A stretch of DNA of 64,000 nucleotides, taken from the NCBI RefSeq assembly GCF_004348545.1, contig NZ_SMKL01000016.1:36929-100928 (forward strand), given 5' to 3'. Positions within the stretch are counted from its first letter, which is position 1. Every line of letters begins with the position of its first letter. This stretch comes from Jiangella ureilytica (lineage in GTDB: Bacteria > Actinomycetota > Actinomycetes > Jiangellales > Jiangellaceae). This document shows positions 1 to 9,318 of the stretch, one piece after another. Under the pieces are notes generated by a model. It searched no databases. It was given only the letters and a program-made list of their open reading frames with translations, and was not told where the DNA came from. The position numbers and the translations under genes were made by a program.

Positions 1-879
1 GTAGCCGTTCTCGGCGAGGCTGCGGATGGCGGCCGCGGACTCCATGACCGCCTCGTGGCCCCAGGCGCCCGGCTCGAGGTTGTCGATGGCGACCAGGATC
101 TCCGGACCGGCCAGCTTGGTGGCCATGGAGAGCAGCGGCCAGTTCATGTACCGCGGCGCGGTGACGCCCTGGTAGACCCAGGGTGCGATGCCAGTGGCGG
201 CAATGTCGGCGCAGACGTCCATCATCTCCTGCCACGTCGTCGGCACCGGCCAGCCGTTCTCGTCCATGAGGGTCTGGTTGAACCAGAGGCCGAAGACGGT
301 GAACGCGTAGTTCAGGACGTACGGCTTGCCGTCGCGGGTGCCGGACTCGACGGTGCCCGGCAACAGCGTGTCGCGCACCGTCACGTTCGGGTCGTCCCAG
401 CTCGGGGCGTCGAACAGCGGCGTGAGGTCGGCGAGCAGGCCGTCGCTGACGAGCTGGCCCGGGTCCATCTGGCCGTCGCCGGAGTTGTTGATGAAGTCCG
501 GCGGGTCACCCGCGACGAACCGCGCCTGCAGCTCCGCGCCGATGTCGACCGCAGCGTGGTGGTCGATCTGGATGTCCGGCCACTTCTCGTTGAAGATCGG
601 CTGGTGCAGCTCGGTGGCGTACTCGTCGCCGAAGCCTCCGTCGAAGATGTAGACCTCGATCGGCTGGTCCGTGGGGATGCCGAGCGGGTTGTCGTCGGAG
701 ACGTCGCCGGACGGCGCCTCGGAGGCCTCGTCGTCGGCGTCGTCACCGCCGCCGGTCGCGCACGACGCCAGGAAGGCGCCACCGGGCCCGAGGGCCACGC
801 CGGTGATTGCGAGGCGTTGCAGGAAGGCCCGGCGGTCGGTCCCGGCCGCCGCAGGGGTGCGTTCGATGCTGCTGGACAT
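1..879 (-). CDS. Carbohydrate ABC transporter substrate-binding lipoprotein, NgcE-like (3' part outside window)
   Basis: The first 293 residues are present; the gene runs off the left edge. The N-terminus carries a twin-arginine pair (R16 R17), a hydrophobic stretch and a lipobox LASC ending at Cys40, followed by a Gly/Asp/Glu-rich linker, so it should be an exported membrane-anchored lipoprotein. The body reads like a family 1 solute-binding protein; DFINNSGDGQMD and PYVLNYAFTVFGLW resemble NgcE, the N-acetylglucosamine/chitobiose-binding protein of streptomycetes. The ATG is preceded by GGAGAGG. Neighbouring SIS, RpiR and sugar-kinase genes fit amino-sugar uptake. The sugar specificity is inferred, not shown. 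Confidence 0.78.
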   Translation of the reverse strand, partial: MSSSIERTPAAAGTDRRAFLQRLAITGVALGPGGAFLASCATGGGDDADDEASEAPSGDVSDDNPLGIPTDQPIEVYIFDGGFGDEYATELHQPIFNEKWPDIQIDHHAAVDIGAELQARFVAGDPPDFINNSGDGQMDPGQLVSDGLLADLTPLFDAPSWDDPNVTVRDTLLPGTVESGTRDGKPYVLNYAFTVFGLWFNQTLMDENGWPVPTTWQEMMDVCADIAATGIAPWVYQGVTAPRYMNWPLLSMATKLAGPEILVAIDNLEPGAWGHEAVMESAAAIRSLAENGY

Positions 880-927
880 CGTGAAACCTCTCCTGGACTG
901 ATGTCGGAAAATGGGTCCGGCGGTCGC

Positions 928-1683
928 TCAGCCACCGCGCCGGATCCGGCCTGCGTACCGCTGCAGCAGGCCGTCGTTGTGGACGTCTCCCCCTGGGACG
1001 TTGGCGGAGAGATAGACAGGCGGCGTGTCGCCGGCCTCGATGAGCCGGCGGACCACCTCTGCCGTGAGCAGCTGCGCGAGCAGCGCCGCGGTGATGGACG
1101 AGACCGCGCAGACCGCGCCGCCCGCGGGCAGCGGCAGCACGGCGTCGCCGAACGGTCCCCCGTTGTCGAGCACGACGTCGGCGAAGTCGGTGAGCTTGCG
1201 CCCCGAGGGGTGGCGCGACTCCACCTGCGCGCCGTGCTGCAAGGACGTGATGGCGATGACGGGGTGGCCGTTCTTGCGGGCGACCTCGGCCATGCCGACG
1301 ATGCTGCCGTTGATGCCGGAGTTCGACGCGATGACGAAGACGTCGTTCGCCTCGATGGGCGCGAGGTCGTACAGCCGCTGAGCCAGGTTCGGGTCGCGCT
1401 CGGTGCGCGGGTCGAGGATCGTCGCCGGGTCATCGCCGCCGTACATGACCAGGTCGGACAGTGCGATCCGGTTGGTCGGGATGAGCCCGCCGGCCCGCCC
1501 GGCGATCTCCATGGCCGTCGCCTGCGAGTGCCCGGTGCCGAAGGCCTGCACCACGCCGCCGTCGCGCACCGACCGGGCGACGATGTCCGCCGCGCGGTGC
1601 ACGCCGTCGAGCTGCGACGTCGCGACGCCGTCAATGATCTCGGTGATGCGGGCCAGGTACGCGGCCGCGCTGACGTCGTTCAC
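928..1683 (-). CDS. SIS-domain sugar isomerase-like protein
   Basis: A 251-residue cytoplasmic protein with one SIS (sugar isomerase) fold. The phosphosugar-binding loop is visible as GTGHSQATAME at residues 49-59, and a second Ser-rich loop as ASNSGINGS. It resembles the UPF0309 group of stand-alone SIS proteins found next to sugar transporters in actinobacteria. The GTG start overlaps the stop of the upstream RpiR gene in a GTGA junction, and AAGGAG lies just before it, so the two are translationally coupled. A role in converting or sensing a phosphorylated amino sugar is inferred from the neighbours; the reaction is unknown. Confidence 0.82.
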   Translation of the reverse strand: MNDVSAAAYLARITEIIDGVATSQLDGVHRAADIVARSVRDGGVVQAFGTGHSQATAMEIAGRAGGLIPTNRIALSDLVMYGGDDPATILDPRTERDPNLAQRLYDLAPIEANDVFVIASNSGINGSIVGMAEVARKNGHPVIAITSLQHGAQVESRHPSGRKLTDFADVVLDNGGPFGDAVLPLPAGGAVCAVSSITAALLAQLLTAEVVRRLIEAGDTPPVYLSANVPGGDVHNDGLLQRYAGRIRRGG

Positions 1684-2672
1684 CGCTGCTCCTTCCGCAG
1701 GGCCCGGGCCAGCTCGGGACTGAGCGCCCGGTGCGAGCTGACCGCCTGCGCCGTCAGGTTGAGGGCCACCCCGGTGGTCTCGTACCGCCGCTGCGCGACC
1801 GCCACGTAGATGAGGTCGAGCACGATGAGCTGCGGGTGCCGGGCCGCCAGGGCGTCGGGCCGGAACGTCGTCTCGTGGATGGCGGTCGTGAGGACGATGT
1901 CGGCGACCTCGGCCAGCGCGGAGTTGCGGAAGCTGGTGAGTGCGACGGTGGACGCGCCGCGGCTGCCGGCCGCCGACAGCATCTCGACCGTCTCGTAGGT
2001 GGCGCCGGAGTGCGACACCGCGATGGCGACGTCGCTGGGGCCGAGGAGGGCGGCGCTGGTGAGGCCGGAGTGGACGTCGCTCCACGACCACGTCGGGATG
2101 CCGATGCGGTGCAGGCACAGCTGCATCTCGCCGGCGACCAGGGCGCTGCCGCCGATGCCGTAGACCTCGACCCGGCCGGCGTGGGCGATGGCGTCGGCGG
2201 CCTTCTCGACCTCGGCGAGGTCCAGCTGGGCGGCGGTCTCTTGGATGGCTCGCAGGTCGGCCGTCGTGATGAGGTCGAGCATGGCCTGCAGGGAGTCCGT
2301 CGGCAGGATCTCGCGGCCGATGTCGATCTCCCAGCCGGCGACGGCGGACGAGCGCCCGGTCTCCTCGGCCATGGCCAGCCGCAGGTCGGCGTAGCCGGGC
2401 AGTCCGAGCGCCCGGCAGAACCGGGTCACCGTCGCCGCCGACGTCCCGCTGCGCTCCGCCGTCTCGAGGATGGTGGCCCGGGCGACGACGGCGGGCGCGG
2501 ACAGCACCTGCTCCCCCACCCGCTGCAGCGCGGCGGGCAGGTCCGGCAGTGCGGCCCGGATCCGCATGAGCACGGAGTCGGCCGGCGGCCCGGCCTCGGG
2601 CACTTCCGCCGGCTGCTTCGCGGCCTCACCGGAGGTGCGTGCCTCGGCCGTCGGTAGTGTCCCTTCCGCCAA
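1680..2672 (-). CDS. MurR/RpiR family transcriptional regulator
   Basis: A 330-residue regulator. After a Pro/Ala-rich leader of about 35 residues comes an RpiR-type helix-turn-helix (SAATVTRFCRALGLPGYADL), then a C-terminal SIS domain (GIGGSALVAGEM, AVSHSGATYETV) that in this family binds a phosphosugar. The start is TTG, supported by GGGAGG six bases upstream; starting at an internal Met would lose only the low-complexity leader. It is coupled to the SIS-protein gene downstream and divergent from a sugar kinase, so it probably controls both directions. Ligand identity is inferred only. Confidence 0.88.
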   Translation of the reverse strand: MAEGTLPTAEARTSGEAAKQPAEVPEAGPPADSVLMRIRAALPDLPAALQRVGEQVLSAPAVVARATILETAERSGTSAATVTRFCRALGLPGYADLRLAMAEETGRSSAVAGWEIDIGREILPTDSLQAMLDLITTADLRAIQETAAQLDLAEVEKAADAIAHAGRVEVYGIGGSALVAGEMQLCLHRIGIPTWSWSDVHSGLTSAALLGPSDVAIAVSHSGATYETVEMLSAAGSRGASTVALTSFRNSALAEVADIVLTTAIHETTFRPDALAARHPQLIVLDLIYVAVAQRRYETTGVALNLTAQAVSSHRALSPELARALRKEQR

Positions 2673-2832
2673 CGCGACCTCCCGGCCTGGTAGTCAGTTT
2701 CGCCCGTGCCCTCTAGGGCCGCGGTGGTGAGAATTCTTTCTACCCTGGCCCGGATGTCAAGTGTTTGACGAGAGTTTTCAGAAGCGTGACCCAGCCGCAG
2801 CCCGGGTGAGACCGGACGGAGAGGATTGCTAC
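2673..2832. promoter_or_regulatory. Divergent promoter region between RpiR regulator and sugar kinase
   Basis: This 160-base spacer separates the divergent regulator and kinase genes. It contains a local A/T-rich stretch with the 8-base perfect palindrome AGAATTCT at 2730-2737 flanked by purine/pyrimidine arms, the best operator candidate for the RpiR protein. No experimental support; a single short palindrome can arise by chance. Confidence 0.35.
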
Positions 2833-3837
2833 GTGGGGACGATGGAGGCGCCGCTCGCGCTGGGTCTGGACATCGGTGGCACGTCCACCCGGGCGCTGGT
2901 CATCGACGGCGCGGGCCGGCGGCTGGGTTCGGGGCGGGCCGACGGCGCCAACCTCACCTCGCACGCCACGGAGAAGGCGTTCGACGCGGTCTCGGCGGCG
3001 GTGGCGGCCGCCCTGTCCGACGTCGCTCCGGCCGCGGTCGGTGCCGCCGTCATCGCGACCGCCGGCGACCACAACTTCACCCGGCCCGAGATCGCGGCCG
3101 AGCTCTCCGCACGGTGGAAGGCGGCGGGTCTGACCTGCGGCTACACCGTCGTCGCCGACGCCCTGGCCGCCTTCGTGGCCGGCACGCCGTCGCCGGACGG
3201 CACGCTGGTGCTGTCGGGCACCGGCGCGATCACCGCCCGGTTCACCGACCGCGTTCTCGGGCAGATCATCGACGGCCACGGCTGGCTGCTGGGCGACTTC
3301 GGCTCCGGGTTCTGGCTCGGCCGCGAGGCGGTGCTGTCGACGCTGGCCGCCCTCGACCGGGGCGTCGTTCCCGGGCCGATGGGTCGGGCCATGGTGACGG
3401 CACTGCTCGGGCCGTCCGGGTCCTCGGCCGCGCCGTCGCGCGCCGTCACCAACGACATCGTGCTGGCGGTGCATGCCCGCCCGCCGGTCACGTTGTCGGA
3501 ACTGGCCCCGCTGGTGACGGCACACGCGGGAGCCGACGCCGAGGCGGACCGCATCCTCGCCGCGGCCGCCGATCACCTGCTCGCGGCCGCTTCGGTGGTT
3601 CGGGAGGCCGACGACGTGACGCCGATCGTGCTGGCCGGGTCGCTGCTCACCGGCGACACGCCGCTCGCTTCCTTGGTGCGGGCAGGGGTGGCGACGTCCT
3701 GGCCTTCGGCGCCGGTCGGGGTGGCATCGGACGGAGCCGCCGGGGCCGCCTGGCTCGCCGCCCGCTCCCTGCTCGCCGGCGACGACGCCGCGGACCGCCT
3801 GCACGCCGCCCTCTTCCCGCCCCCCGCCCAACGTTGA
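2833..3837 (+). CDS. N-acetylglucosamine kinase-like BadF/BadG/BcrA/BcrD-family ATPase
   Basis: A 334-residue ASKHA-fold kinase. The phosphate-1 motif LDIGGTSTRALVIDG lies near the N-terminus, followed by LSGTGAITA and the GDFGSGFWLG segment typical of N-acetylglucosamine kinases of the BadF/BadG ATPase family. It would phosphorylate an imported amino sugar in the cytoplasm. GTG at 2833 is chosen because GGAGAGG lies eight bases before it; ATG at 2842 is an alternative. It is divergent from the RpiR/SIS/transporter genes, which fits one amino-sugar utilisation locus. The exact substrate cannot be read from sequence. Confidence 0.8.
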   Translation: MGTMEAPLALGLDIGGTSTRALVIDGAGRRLGSGRADGANLTSHATEKAFDAVSAAVAAALSDVAPAAVGAAVIATAGDHNFTRPEIAAELSARWKAAGLTCGYTVVADALAAFVAGTPSPDGTLVLSGTGAITARFTDRVLGQIIDGHGWLLGDFGSGFWLGREAVLSTLAALDRGVVPGPMGRAMVTALLGPSGSSAAPSRAVTNDIVLAVHARPPVTLSELAPLVTAHAGADAEADRILAAAADHLLAAASVVREADDVTPIVLAGSLLTGDTPLASLVRAGVATSWPSAPVGVASDGAAGAAWLAARSLLAGDDAADRLHAALFPPPAQR

Positions 3838-3906
3838 TCTTGGAGTGATGGCAGGGTTCCGGTCCGGAATGTCCGATGACTACCGCACTCACTCCAAGAT
3901 CGACGT
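3831..3906. terminator. Long inverted repeat between convergent genes (bidirectional terminator or repeat element)
   Basis: Left arm ACGTTGATCTTGGAGTGA (3831-3848) pairs with 3889-3906 over 18 positions with one G-U mismatch. The loop holds a smaller palindrome, TTCCGG-T-CCGGAA (3857-3869). The left arm includes the stop codon of the kinase gene, and the right arm ends 11 bases from the stop of the convergent subtilase gene. No U-tract is present. The arm core is shared with hairpins at 16779-16838 and 57733-57781. Confidence 0.65.
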
Positions 3907-3917
3907 CGGGTGGGCGG

Positions 3918-6900
3918 TCAGGGGCAGGCCAGCCGCACCTCCACGACCGACGGGCCGGCAGCGGGCGGCCGGACGCGGCGCGAGTCGGACTCATAGCCGT
4001 CCGCCGTCGTCGTGAGGGTCAGCGGCATCTCCGACCGGTCCAGCCAGCGCAGGAACCGGCCGTCGCGGTCGGTGCGGACGGTCGCGTCGGCGCCGCGGCC
4101 GTCGATCAGCACGTGCGCCCCGGAGACGGGCCCGTCCTCGCCGCCCGAACCGCAGGCCTCGCCCGTCACCGTCCCGCTCAGCGCACCCCAGCGGCGTGGC
4201 ACCTCGACGGTCAGCGACACGTCGACGGGGTCGAGGGCGTACGGGGTGTCCTCGCGCACCCAGAGCCCGCCCTCGTACGTCCCCGGCTGGGCGACGCCGG
4301 CGGTGACGTGCAGCGTCACGTCGGCCGACTCGCCGGGCTCCAGCACGCCCGGCGCGTCGCCGACGGACAGCCAGGACACGTCGGCCGACCGGCAGTCGCC
4401 GTACGTCGGGAGCTGGTCCACGGTCGTGACCGGGAAGAATCCCGTCCGGTCGCTGCCGCCGACCCGGTTCAGGCCGCACGTGCTGCCGGCGCGGTACAGC
4501 ACGTTCGCCGGCGCCGGGAGGTCGAGCCAGGCGTCGGTGTCGGGGTCGTACGCCCAGCTCTCGTTGGTGATGGCGGTGCCGTCGTAGCCGCCGGCGACGA
4601 TCAGCTCGTCGGACGCGCCGGTATAGGCCATGCCCCAACGAGCCGCCGGCAGGTCGGCGACCCGGCTCCAGCTGTCGGTGGCGGGGTCGTAGGCGTACGT
4701 GTGGTCGGAGATGCGGCCGTCGCGCTGGATGCCGCCGGCGCAGTACACCCGGCCCTCGATACCGGCGCAGGCCTGCCGCGACGTGCTGGTGGGGTACGGC
4801 GCCAGCGTGGCCCAGGTGTCCGTCGGCGGGTCGTAGCGGTAGACGGTGTCGCGGCCGCAGTTGTTGTCGCAGCCGCCGACCACGTACAGCTGCCCGTCGA
4901 GCACCGCCCGTCCGGCGCCGTAGACGGGCATCGGCGCCGCGGCCAGGGCCGTCCACCGGTCGGTGTGCGCGTCGTAGGCCCAGGTGTCGCTCTTGGGCCG
5001 CTGGTCGCTCCACCGCCCGCCGGTGACGTAGAACAACTCGCCGATGACGGCACCCATGGCGGCCTCGCGGGCCTGCGGCAGGTCGGCGATCGGTTCCCAG
5101 CGCAGCGTCGCCGGGTCGTACGTCCAGCCCGCGCTCACCCAGTCGAGGTTCCCGGTGCCGCCGATGCCGCCGACGGAGAAGATGCGCCCGTTCAGCTCGC
5201 CGACGGCGTTGTCGAGCACCGGCATCGGGTAGTCGGCGAGGTCGGTCCACGGCCCGTCGGCAGGCGTTCCGGCGCCCGCCGAGCCGGCCGCGCCGCCGGT
5301 GGCACCGTCGGTCGCCGGGTCGAAGCCGAGCGGCGACGCGTCGCCGTCGACCCGCACGATCTCCGCGCCCTCGGCGGCCGCGACGTCGGCCCGGCCGAGG
5401 CTGCTGCCGTCGGGCCGCAGGATCGTGCTGCTCCCCTGCCGCTCGGTGAGCTCGACGGCGACCGGCGCGGTCCCGGTGTTGGTCAGCGTGACGGTGTGCT
5501 CGGCCGACGCGCCCAGTTCGAGCGCCGTGTCGATACCGCCGGACACCGCCAGCCGGCCCGCGGCGAGTGCGATGTCGTGCCTGGTCACGCCCCCGGCGAC
5601 GACGGCGACAGCGTGCTCGCCGCGGGCGTACCGGTCGGCGTCGGCCGTGAGGACGGGCGTGACACCGGCCGCGAACAGCGCGTAGAACCCGTCCACCGAC
5701 TCGACCGGGTCGAGCGGCGCCGCGGCGTCGGCCACGCGGGCCCCGGTGAGCGGCGTGCCCGTGTTGGCGTCGGTGACGGTTCCGACCACCAGCCCGCCCT
5801 CGACCGGCACGCACTCGCGGCTGCCGACGTACACGTCGTCGAGCTGCCAGGAGTACGAGCTGAACCGGGCGTCGTAGTAGTGGAACCGCACCTGGACGTC
5901 CGGATCCCCGGCGGCCTGCGGGATCGGGATCGTCCGCTCCACGCCGCCGCGCGTGTTGACGCCGGTCTGGCGCAGCACGGTCTCCCAGGTGACGCCGCCG
6001 TCGAGGCTGAGGTCGACGTCCGCGACGTCGCCGAGCTGGTTGAGCGCCTGCCGGAACCCGATGACCGGCGCGGCGTCGTCGCTGAGGTCGTAGACCGGCG
6101 TGGTCAGCGTGGTGTCGACGTAGACGCCGAGTCCGGGGCTCTGCACACTGGCCGAGGCCTCGCTGCCGCCGGTGAGGTTGCCCTTGTCGTACGGATCGTC
6201 GAACGCCCAGACCTCGCCGCTGCCGTTGCCGTCGGCGACCGTCCAGCCGGCGGGCAGGCCGTGGTCGAGGTCGGTGCCGCCGCCGGTGTAGGTGTACGCG
6301 TAGCCGGGGGTCGTGCATCGGCCGGCCACCCGGGCGAGCGCGATGTCGGCCGTCACGTCCTCGTCCCCGGCGACGACGGTGGCGGCGCCCGGCTGGTAGC
6401 CGGGATACTCCGAGGCGACGGCGAGGGTGTACGACGCGCCCGCCGGAACCTCGACGGCGTACCGCCCGGTCTCCGGGTCGGTGTGCACGGTGCCGCCGGG
6501 CATGGCGTCGACCGTGACCTCGGCGTGCAGGGGCCAGCCCTGCCCGGACCCGTCGGTGACCCGGCCGCTGACGGTGACGGTGTCCTGTGCCGTCAGGGCG
6601 AGCTCGAGGGTCGCCGTCTCGTCCTGCGTGACCGTCACCGAACCCGAGCGCGGTACGTAGCCGAACGCCGTCGCCGTCACCTCGTAGTCGCCGACCCGCA
6701 ACGGGACGGTGTAGCTGCCGTCGTCGCCGGTGGTCCGTTCGCGCTCGACCGGTCCGGTGATCGAGATCAGCGCGCCCGGGACCGGCTCGCCGGTCGCGGC
6801 GTCGGTGACCGTGGTGACCAGCGTGCCGGTGTCGCCGACCGGTGCGGAGTCGAGCAGCGCGAGCGCGTCGAGCCGGCCCTCGCCGAACACGTTGTTGTCC

Positions 6901-8303
6901 TCGGCGGTGCCGCCGCACTCGTCGTTCGCGGTGTCGCGGGCGGTGCCGTCGAGCAGCTCGATGGTGCTCTCCACGTCGCCGGCCAGCGCGGGCGCCGCCG
7001 ACCACGCGAGCGCGACGGCGCCCGCCACGTGCGGTGCGGCCATCGACGTGCCGTCGGCGATCTCGTAACCCCCGCCCGGCCAGGCGGACCGGACGTCGAC
7101 CCCGGGCGCGGAGAGGTTCGGCTTGATCTCGCCGTCCTGGCCGGTGCCACGGCCGGAGAACCCGGCGATCGTGTCCGTGACGTCGTAGGCGCCGACCGAG
7201 TAGTTGACGGTCCGGCTGCCCGGCGAGCTGGACGTCAGGCAGCGGGAGCCGAGGTTGCCGTTGGCCCAGACCGCGAAGATCCCCGAGGCCGCCCAGGCCC
7301 GGCTGATGTCCTCCATGAACGGGTCGGTCGACGGTGTCTGGCTGCCCCACGAGTTGTTGACGACGTGCGGCCGGCGGCTCGCGTCGGGGTGCTCACCGTG
7401 CGGGTCGGTGGGCTCGAGCAGCCACTGGCCCGATGCGATCAGGGCCTCGTCGGTGCAGCAGCCGTTGGTCGCGATCCAGCGCGCTCCGGGCGCCACCCCG
7501 ATGGCGCTGCCGCCCGCGTCGTCGCCGGCCATGGTGCCCATGGTGTGGGTGCCGTGGCCGTTGTCGTCGCACGGGGCCCCGCCGCAGACGCCCCGGGCGT
7601 CGAACCAGTTGTAGGCGTGGTCGACGGTGCCGTCGGCGCGGGCGCCGCGGTACTGGCCGGCCAGGGCCGGGTGGTCGTACTGGACGCCGGAGTCGATGCT
7701 CGCGACCGTGATGCCCTCGCCCGCGACGCCGTACTGCGCCCAGACGTCGTCGGCGTTGATGTTCGCGATGCCCCACTCGACGGCGGCGGCCGCGCGGGCG
7801 TGGGCGGCCGGCCGGGTGTCGGGGTCGGGCAACTCGTAGGCACGGGCCGGGTGGAGCGAGCCGACCTCCGGCTGCGCGGCCAGCTCGGCCGCGAGCTCGG
7901 CGGTGCCCGCCTGGATCCGGATGGCGTTGGTGGCCCAGAACGCCTCGTACGCGACGCCTTCCTCGTCGAGCCGTTCGCGGACGGCGGCCTGGCTGCTCTC
8001 GGCGGTCTGCCGCAGCGCGGCCGCCACCGCCGCGCCTCGCTCGGTCCAGTCCGCGACCGCCGCGGCCGCCGCCAGGTCGGCCTCGTCCTCGAACCGGACC
8101 CAGAGCTCGGCGGTGTCCTCGGCGGCCAGCTGACGACGCAGCTGCGCCTCGATGGGCGCCGGCGCGTCGGCGGCCGTCCCGGCCGCCGGGACGGCCGCCG
8201 GGACGGCCGCGGGAACCGCGGCCGTCGTCGGGACCGGGACGAACGCCGCCGCCAGCGCGAGCGCGCCCAGCACGCCCAGCCCGGCCCGCACCCGCATGTT
8301 CAT
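3918..8303 (-). CDS. Secreted S8 subtilisin-like serine peptidase with carboxypeptidase-regulatory and Kelch domains
   Basis: A 1461-residue exported protein. Residues 1-30 form a Sec-type signal peptide, followed by a short Val-Pro-Ala-Ala repeat. An inhibitor-like segment precedes the S8 catalytic domain with a complete triad: Asp204 in SIDSG, His250 in GHGTH and Ser420 in GTSMAAPH. Beyond it are carboxypeptidase-regulatory-like beta-sandwiches (about 490-650 and 860-930), a segment with LDDVYVG like adhesive lectin-type folds, a run of Kelch repeats (about 1060-1300, repeated GG and YDP.TD.W signatures) and a final regulatory-like domain. The start has GGGAGG upstream and ATG AAC ATG. Probably an extracellular protease; substrate unknown. 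Confidence 0.9.
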   Translation of the reverse strand: MNMRVRAGLGVLGALALAAAFVPVPTTAAVPAAVPAAVPAAGTAADAPAPIEAQLRRQLAAEDTAELWVRFEDEADLAAAAAVADWTERGAAVAAALRQTAESSQAAVRERLDEEGVAYEAFWATNAIRIQAGTAELAAELAAQPEVGSLHPARAYELPDPDTRPAAHARAAAAVEWGIANINADDVWAQYGVAGEGITVASIDSGVQYDHPALAGQYRGARADGTVDHAYNWFDARGVCGGAPCDDNGHGTHTMGTMAGDDAGGSAIGVAPGARWIATNGCCTDEALIASGQWLLEPTDPHGEHPDASRRPHVVNNSWGSQTPSTDPFMEDISRAWAASGIFAVWANGNLGSRCLTSSSPGSRTVNYSVGAYDVTDTIAGFSGRGTGQDGEIKPNLSAPGVDVRSAWPGGGYEIADGTSMAAPHVAGAVALAWSAAPALAGDVESTIELLDGTARDTANDECGGTAEDNNVFGEGRLDALALLDSAPVGDTGTLVTTVTDAATGEPVPGALISITGPVERERTTGDDGSYTVPLRVGDYEVTATAFGYVPRSGSVTVTQDETATLELALTAQDTVTVSGRVTDGSGQGWPLHAEVTVDAMPGGTVHTDPETGRYAVEVPAGASYTLAVASEYPGYQPGAATVVAGDEDVTADIALARVAGRCTTPGYAYTYTGGGTDLDHGLPAGWTVADGNGSGEVWAFDDPYDKGNLTGGSEASASVQSPGLGVYVDTTLTTPVYDLSDDAAPVIGFRQALNQLGDVADVDLSLDGGVTWETVLRQTGVNTRGGVERTIPIPQAAGDPDVQVRFHYYDARFSSYSWQLDDVYVGSRECVPVEGGLVVGTVTDANTGTPLTGARVADAAAPLDPVESVDGFYALFAAGVTPVLTADADRYARGEHAVAVVAGGVTRHDIALAAGRLAVSGGIDTALELGASAEHTVTLTNTGTAPVAVELTERQGSSTILRPDGSSLGRADVAAAEGAEIVRVDGDASPLGFDPATDGATGGAAGSAGAGTPADGPWTDLADYPMPVLDNAVGELNGRIFSVGGIGGTGNLDWVSAGWTYDPATLRWEPIADLPQAREAAMGAVIGELFYVTGGRWSDQRPKSDTWAYDAHTDRWTALAAAPMPVYGAGRAVLDGQLYVVGGCDNNCGRDTVYRYDPPTDTWATLAPYPTSTSRQACAGIEGRVYCAGGIQRDGRISDHTYAYDPATDSWSRVADLPAARWGMAYTGASDELIVAGGYDGTAITNESWAYDPDTDAWLDLPAPANVLYRAGSTCGLNRVGGSDRTGFFPVTTVDQLPTYGDCRSADVSWLSVGDAPGVLEPGESADVTLHVTAGVAQPGTYEGGLWVREDTPYALDPVDVSLTVEVPRRWGALSGTVTGEACGSGGEDGPVSGAHVLIDGRGADATVRTDRDGRFLRWLDRSEMPLTLTTTADGYESDSRRVRPPAAGPSVVEVRLACP

Positions 8304-8499
8304 CGACCTGACCTCCCATGACGCCGACAGTGGCAGTGACCCTAGGGGCGGAAACGGGCGGATTCCGGGTCGGGATCAGGGCAGTTCACGGGCAATTGGA
8401 GGATGTCGTCCACAGCTTGTACGACGTGTTTGACGCGGCGGGCCGTGCGGGGTCACGATGAACCGCACATCCGGCATAGCGGACATCCCGGAGGCGCGT

Positions 8500-9318
8500 G
8501 TGCAGACCGAGTCGCTGCTCGAAGAGCTGGGCCTCACCAAGACCGAGGCGCGTGTCTACCTGTGTCTGCTCGAGCAGTCACCGCTGGCCGCCGGCACCAT
8601 CGCCGACATCACCGGCACCTCGCGCAGCAGTGTCTACCTCATCCTGCGGTCGCTGGTCGACAAGGGCCTGGTCGACGCCGGCGCGGGCTACAGCAGCAGG
8701 TTCGCGCCGTCGGCACCCGATGTCGCGTTCGCGGGGCTGCTCGAGCGCGACCGCGAGGAGCTGCGCGAGCGCGAGCGCAACGTCGAGACGGCGCTGCCCG
8801 AGCTCATGCGGCGGTTCGGCTCCCATGCCGGCGGCGACGGCGAGCTGGTCGAGATCCTGCGCACGCCCAAGCTCGTCGGCGACCGCTTCGACCGGCTGCA
8901 CGCCGCGGCCGAAGAGAGCATCGACATCGTGGTGCGCCGGCCGGTCCAGGTCGGCGGCTCCAACCAGCCCGAGCTGGACGCGCTGGCCCGCGGGGTCCGG
9001 GCGCGCGCCATCTACGACCACGGCCTCATGCACCACCCGGCCGTCGCCGACAACATCGGGGCCTGGATCGCCGCCGGTGAAGAGGCCCGCGTCTACCACA
9101 GCGACCTGCCCATGAAGTTCGCCGTGTTCGACTCCCACACCGTGCTGATGCCGCTGTTCGCCTCCGGCGTCGGCGGCGTGGTCGCGCTCATCGTGCGCAG
9201 CCGCGAGCTGGCCGGGGCGCTCGGGCTGCTCTTCGACACCCTCTGGTCGGCGTCGGTGACGGTCGAGCCGGTTCGCGAGCCGGTGATCGAGACGATGGGC
9301 GGCGGCCATGCCCAGTGA
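8500..9318 (+). CDS. TrmB-family transcriptional regulator
   Basis: A 272-residue regulator. The first 70 residues form a TrmB/winged helix domain (LLEELGLTKTEARVYLCLLE, then TSRSSVYLILRSLVDKGLV), followed by a charged linker helix (RDREELRERERNVE) and a phospholipase D-like effector-binding domain in which TrmB proteins bind sugars. GTG at 8500 has GGAGG five bases upstream; an in-frame ATG at 8458 would add 14 residues but has no good ribosome site. Its end overlaps the next regulator gene by 11 bases. The ligand is unknown; the divergent secreted protease is a possible target. Confidence 0.8.
   Translation: MQTESLLEELGLTKTEARVYLCLLEQSPLAAGTIADITGTSRSSVYLILRSLVDKGLVDAGAGYSSRFAPSAPDVAFAGLLERDREELRERERNVETALPELMRRFGSHAGGDGELVEILRTPKLVGDRFDRLHAAAEESIDIVVRRPVQVGGSNQPELDALARGVRARAIYDHGLMHHPAVADNIGAWIAAGEEARVYHSDLPMKFAVFDSHTVLMPLFASGVGGVVALIVRSRELAGALGLLFDTLWSASVTVEPVREPVIETMGGGHAQ

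Noticed and set aside
3876..8321. A 1481-codon open frame antisense to the subtilase gene
   Set aside because: It is the shadow of a long GC-rich gene: composition is Arg/Gly/Val-rich, no domain is recognisable, and the opposite strand encodes a complete secreted protease with an intact catalytic triad.
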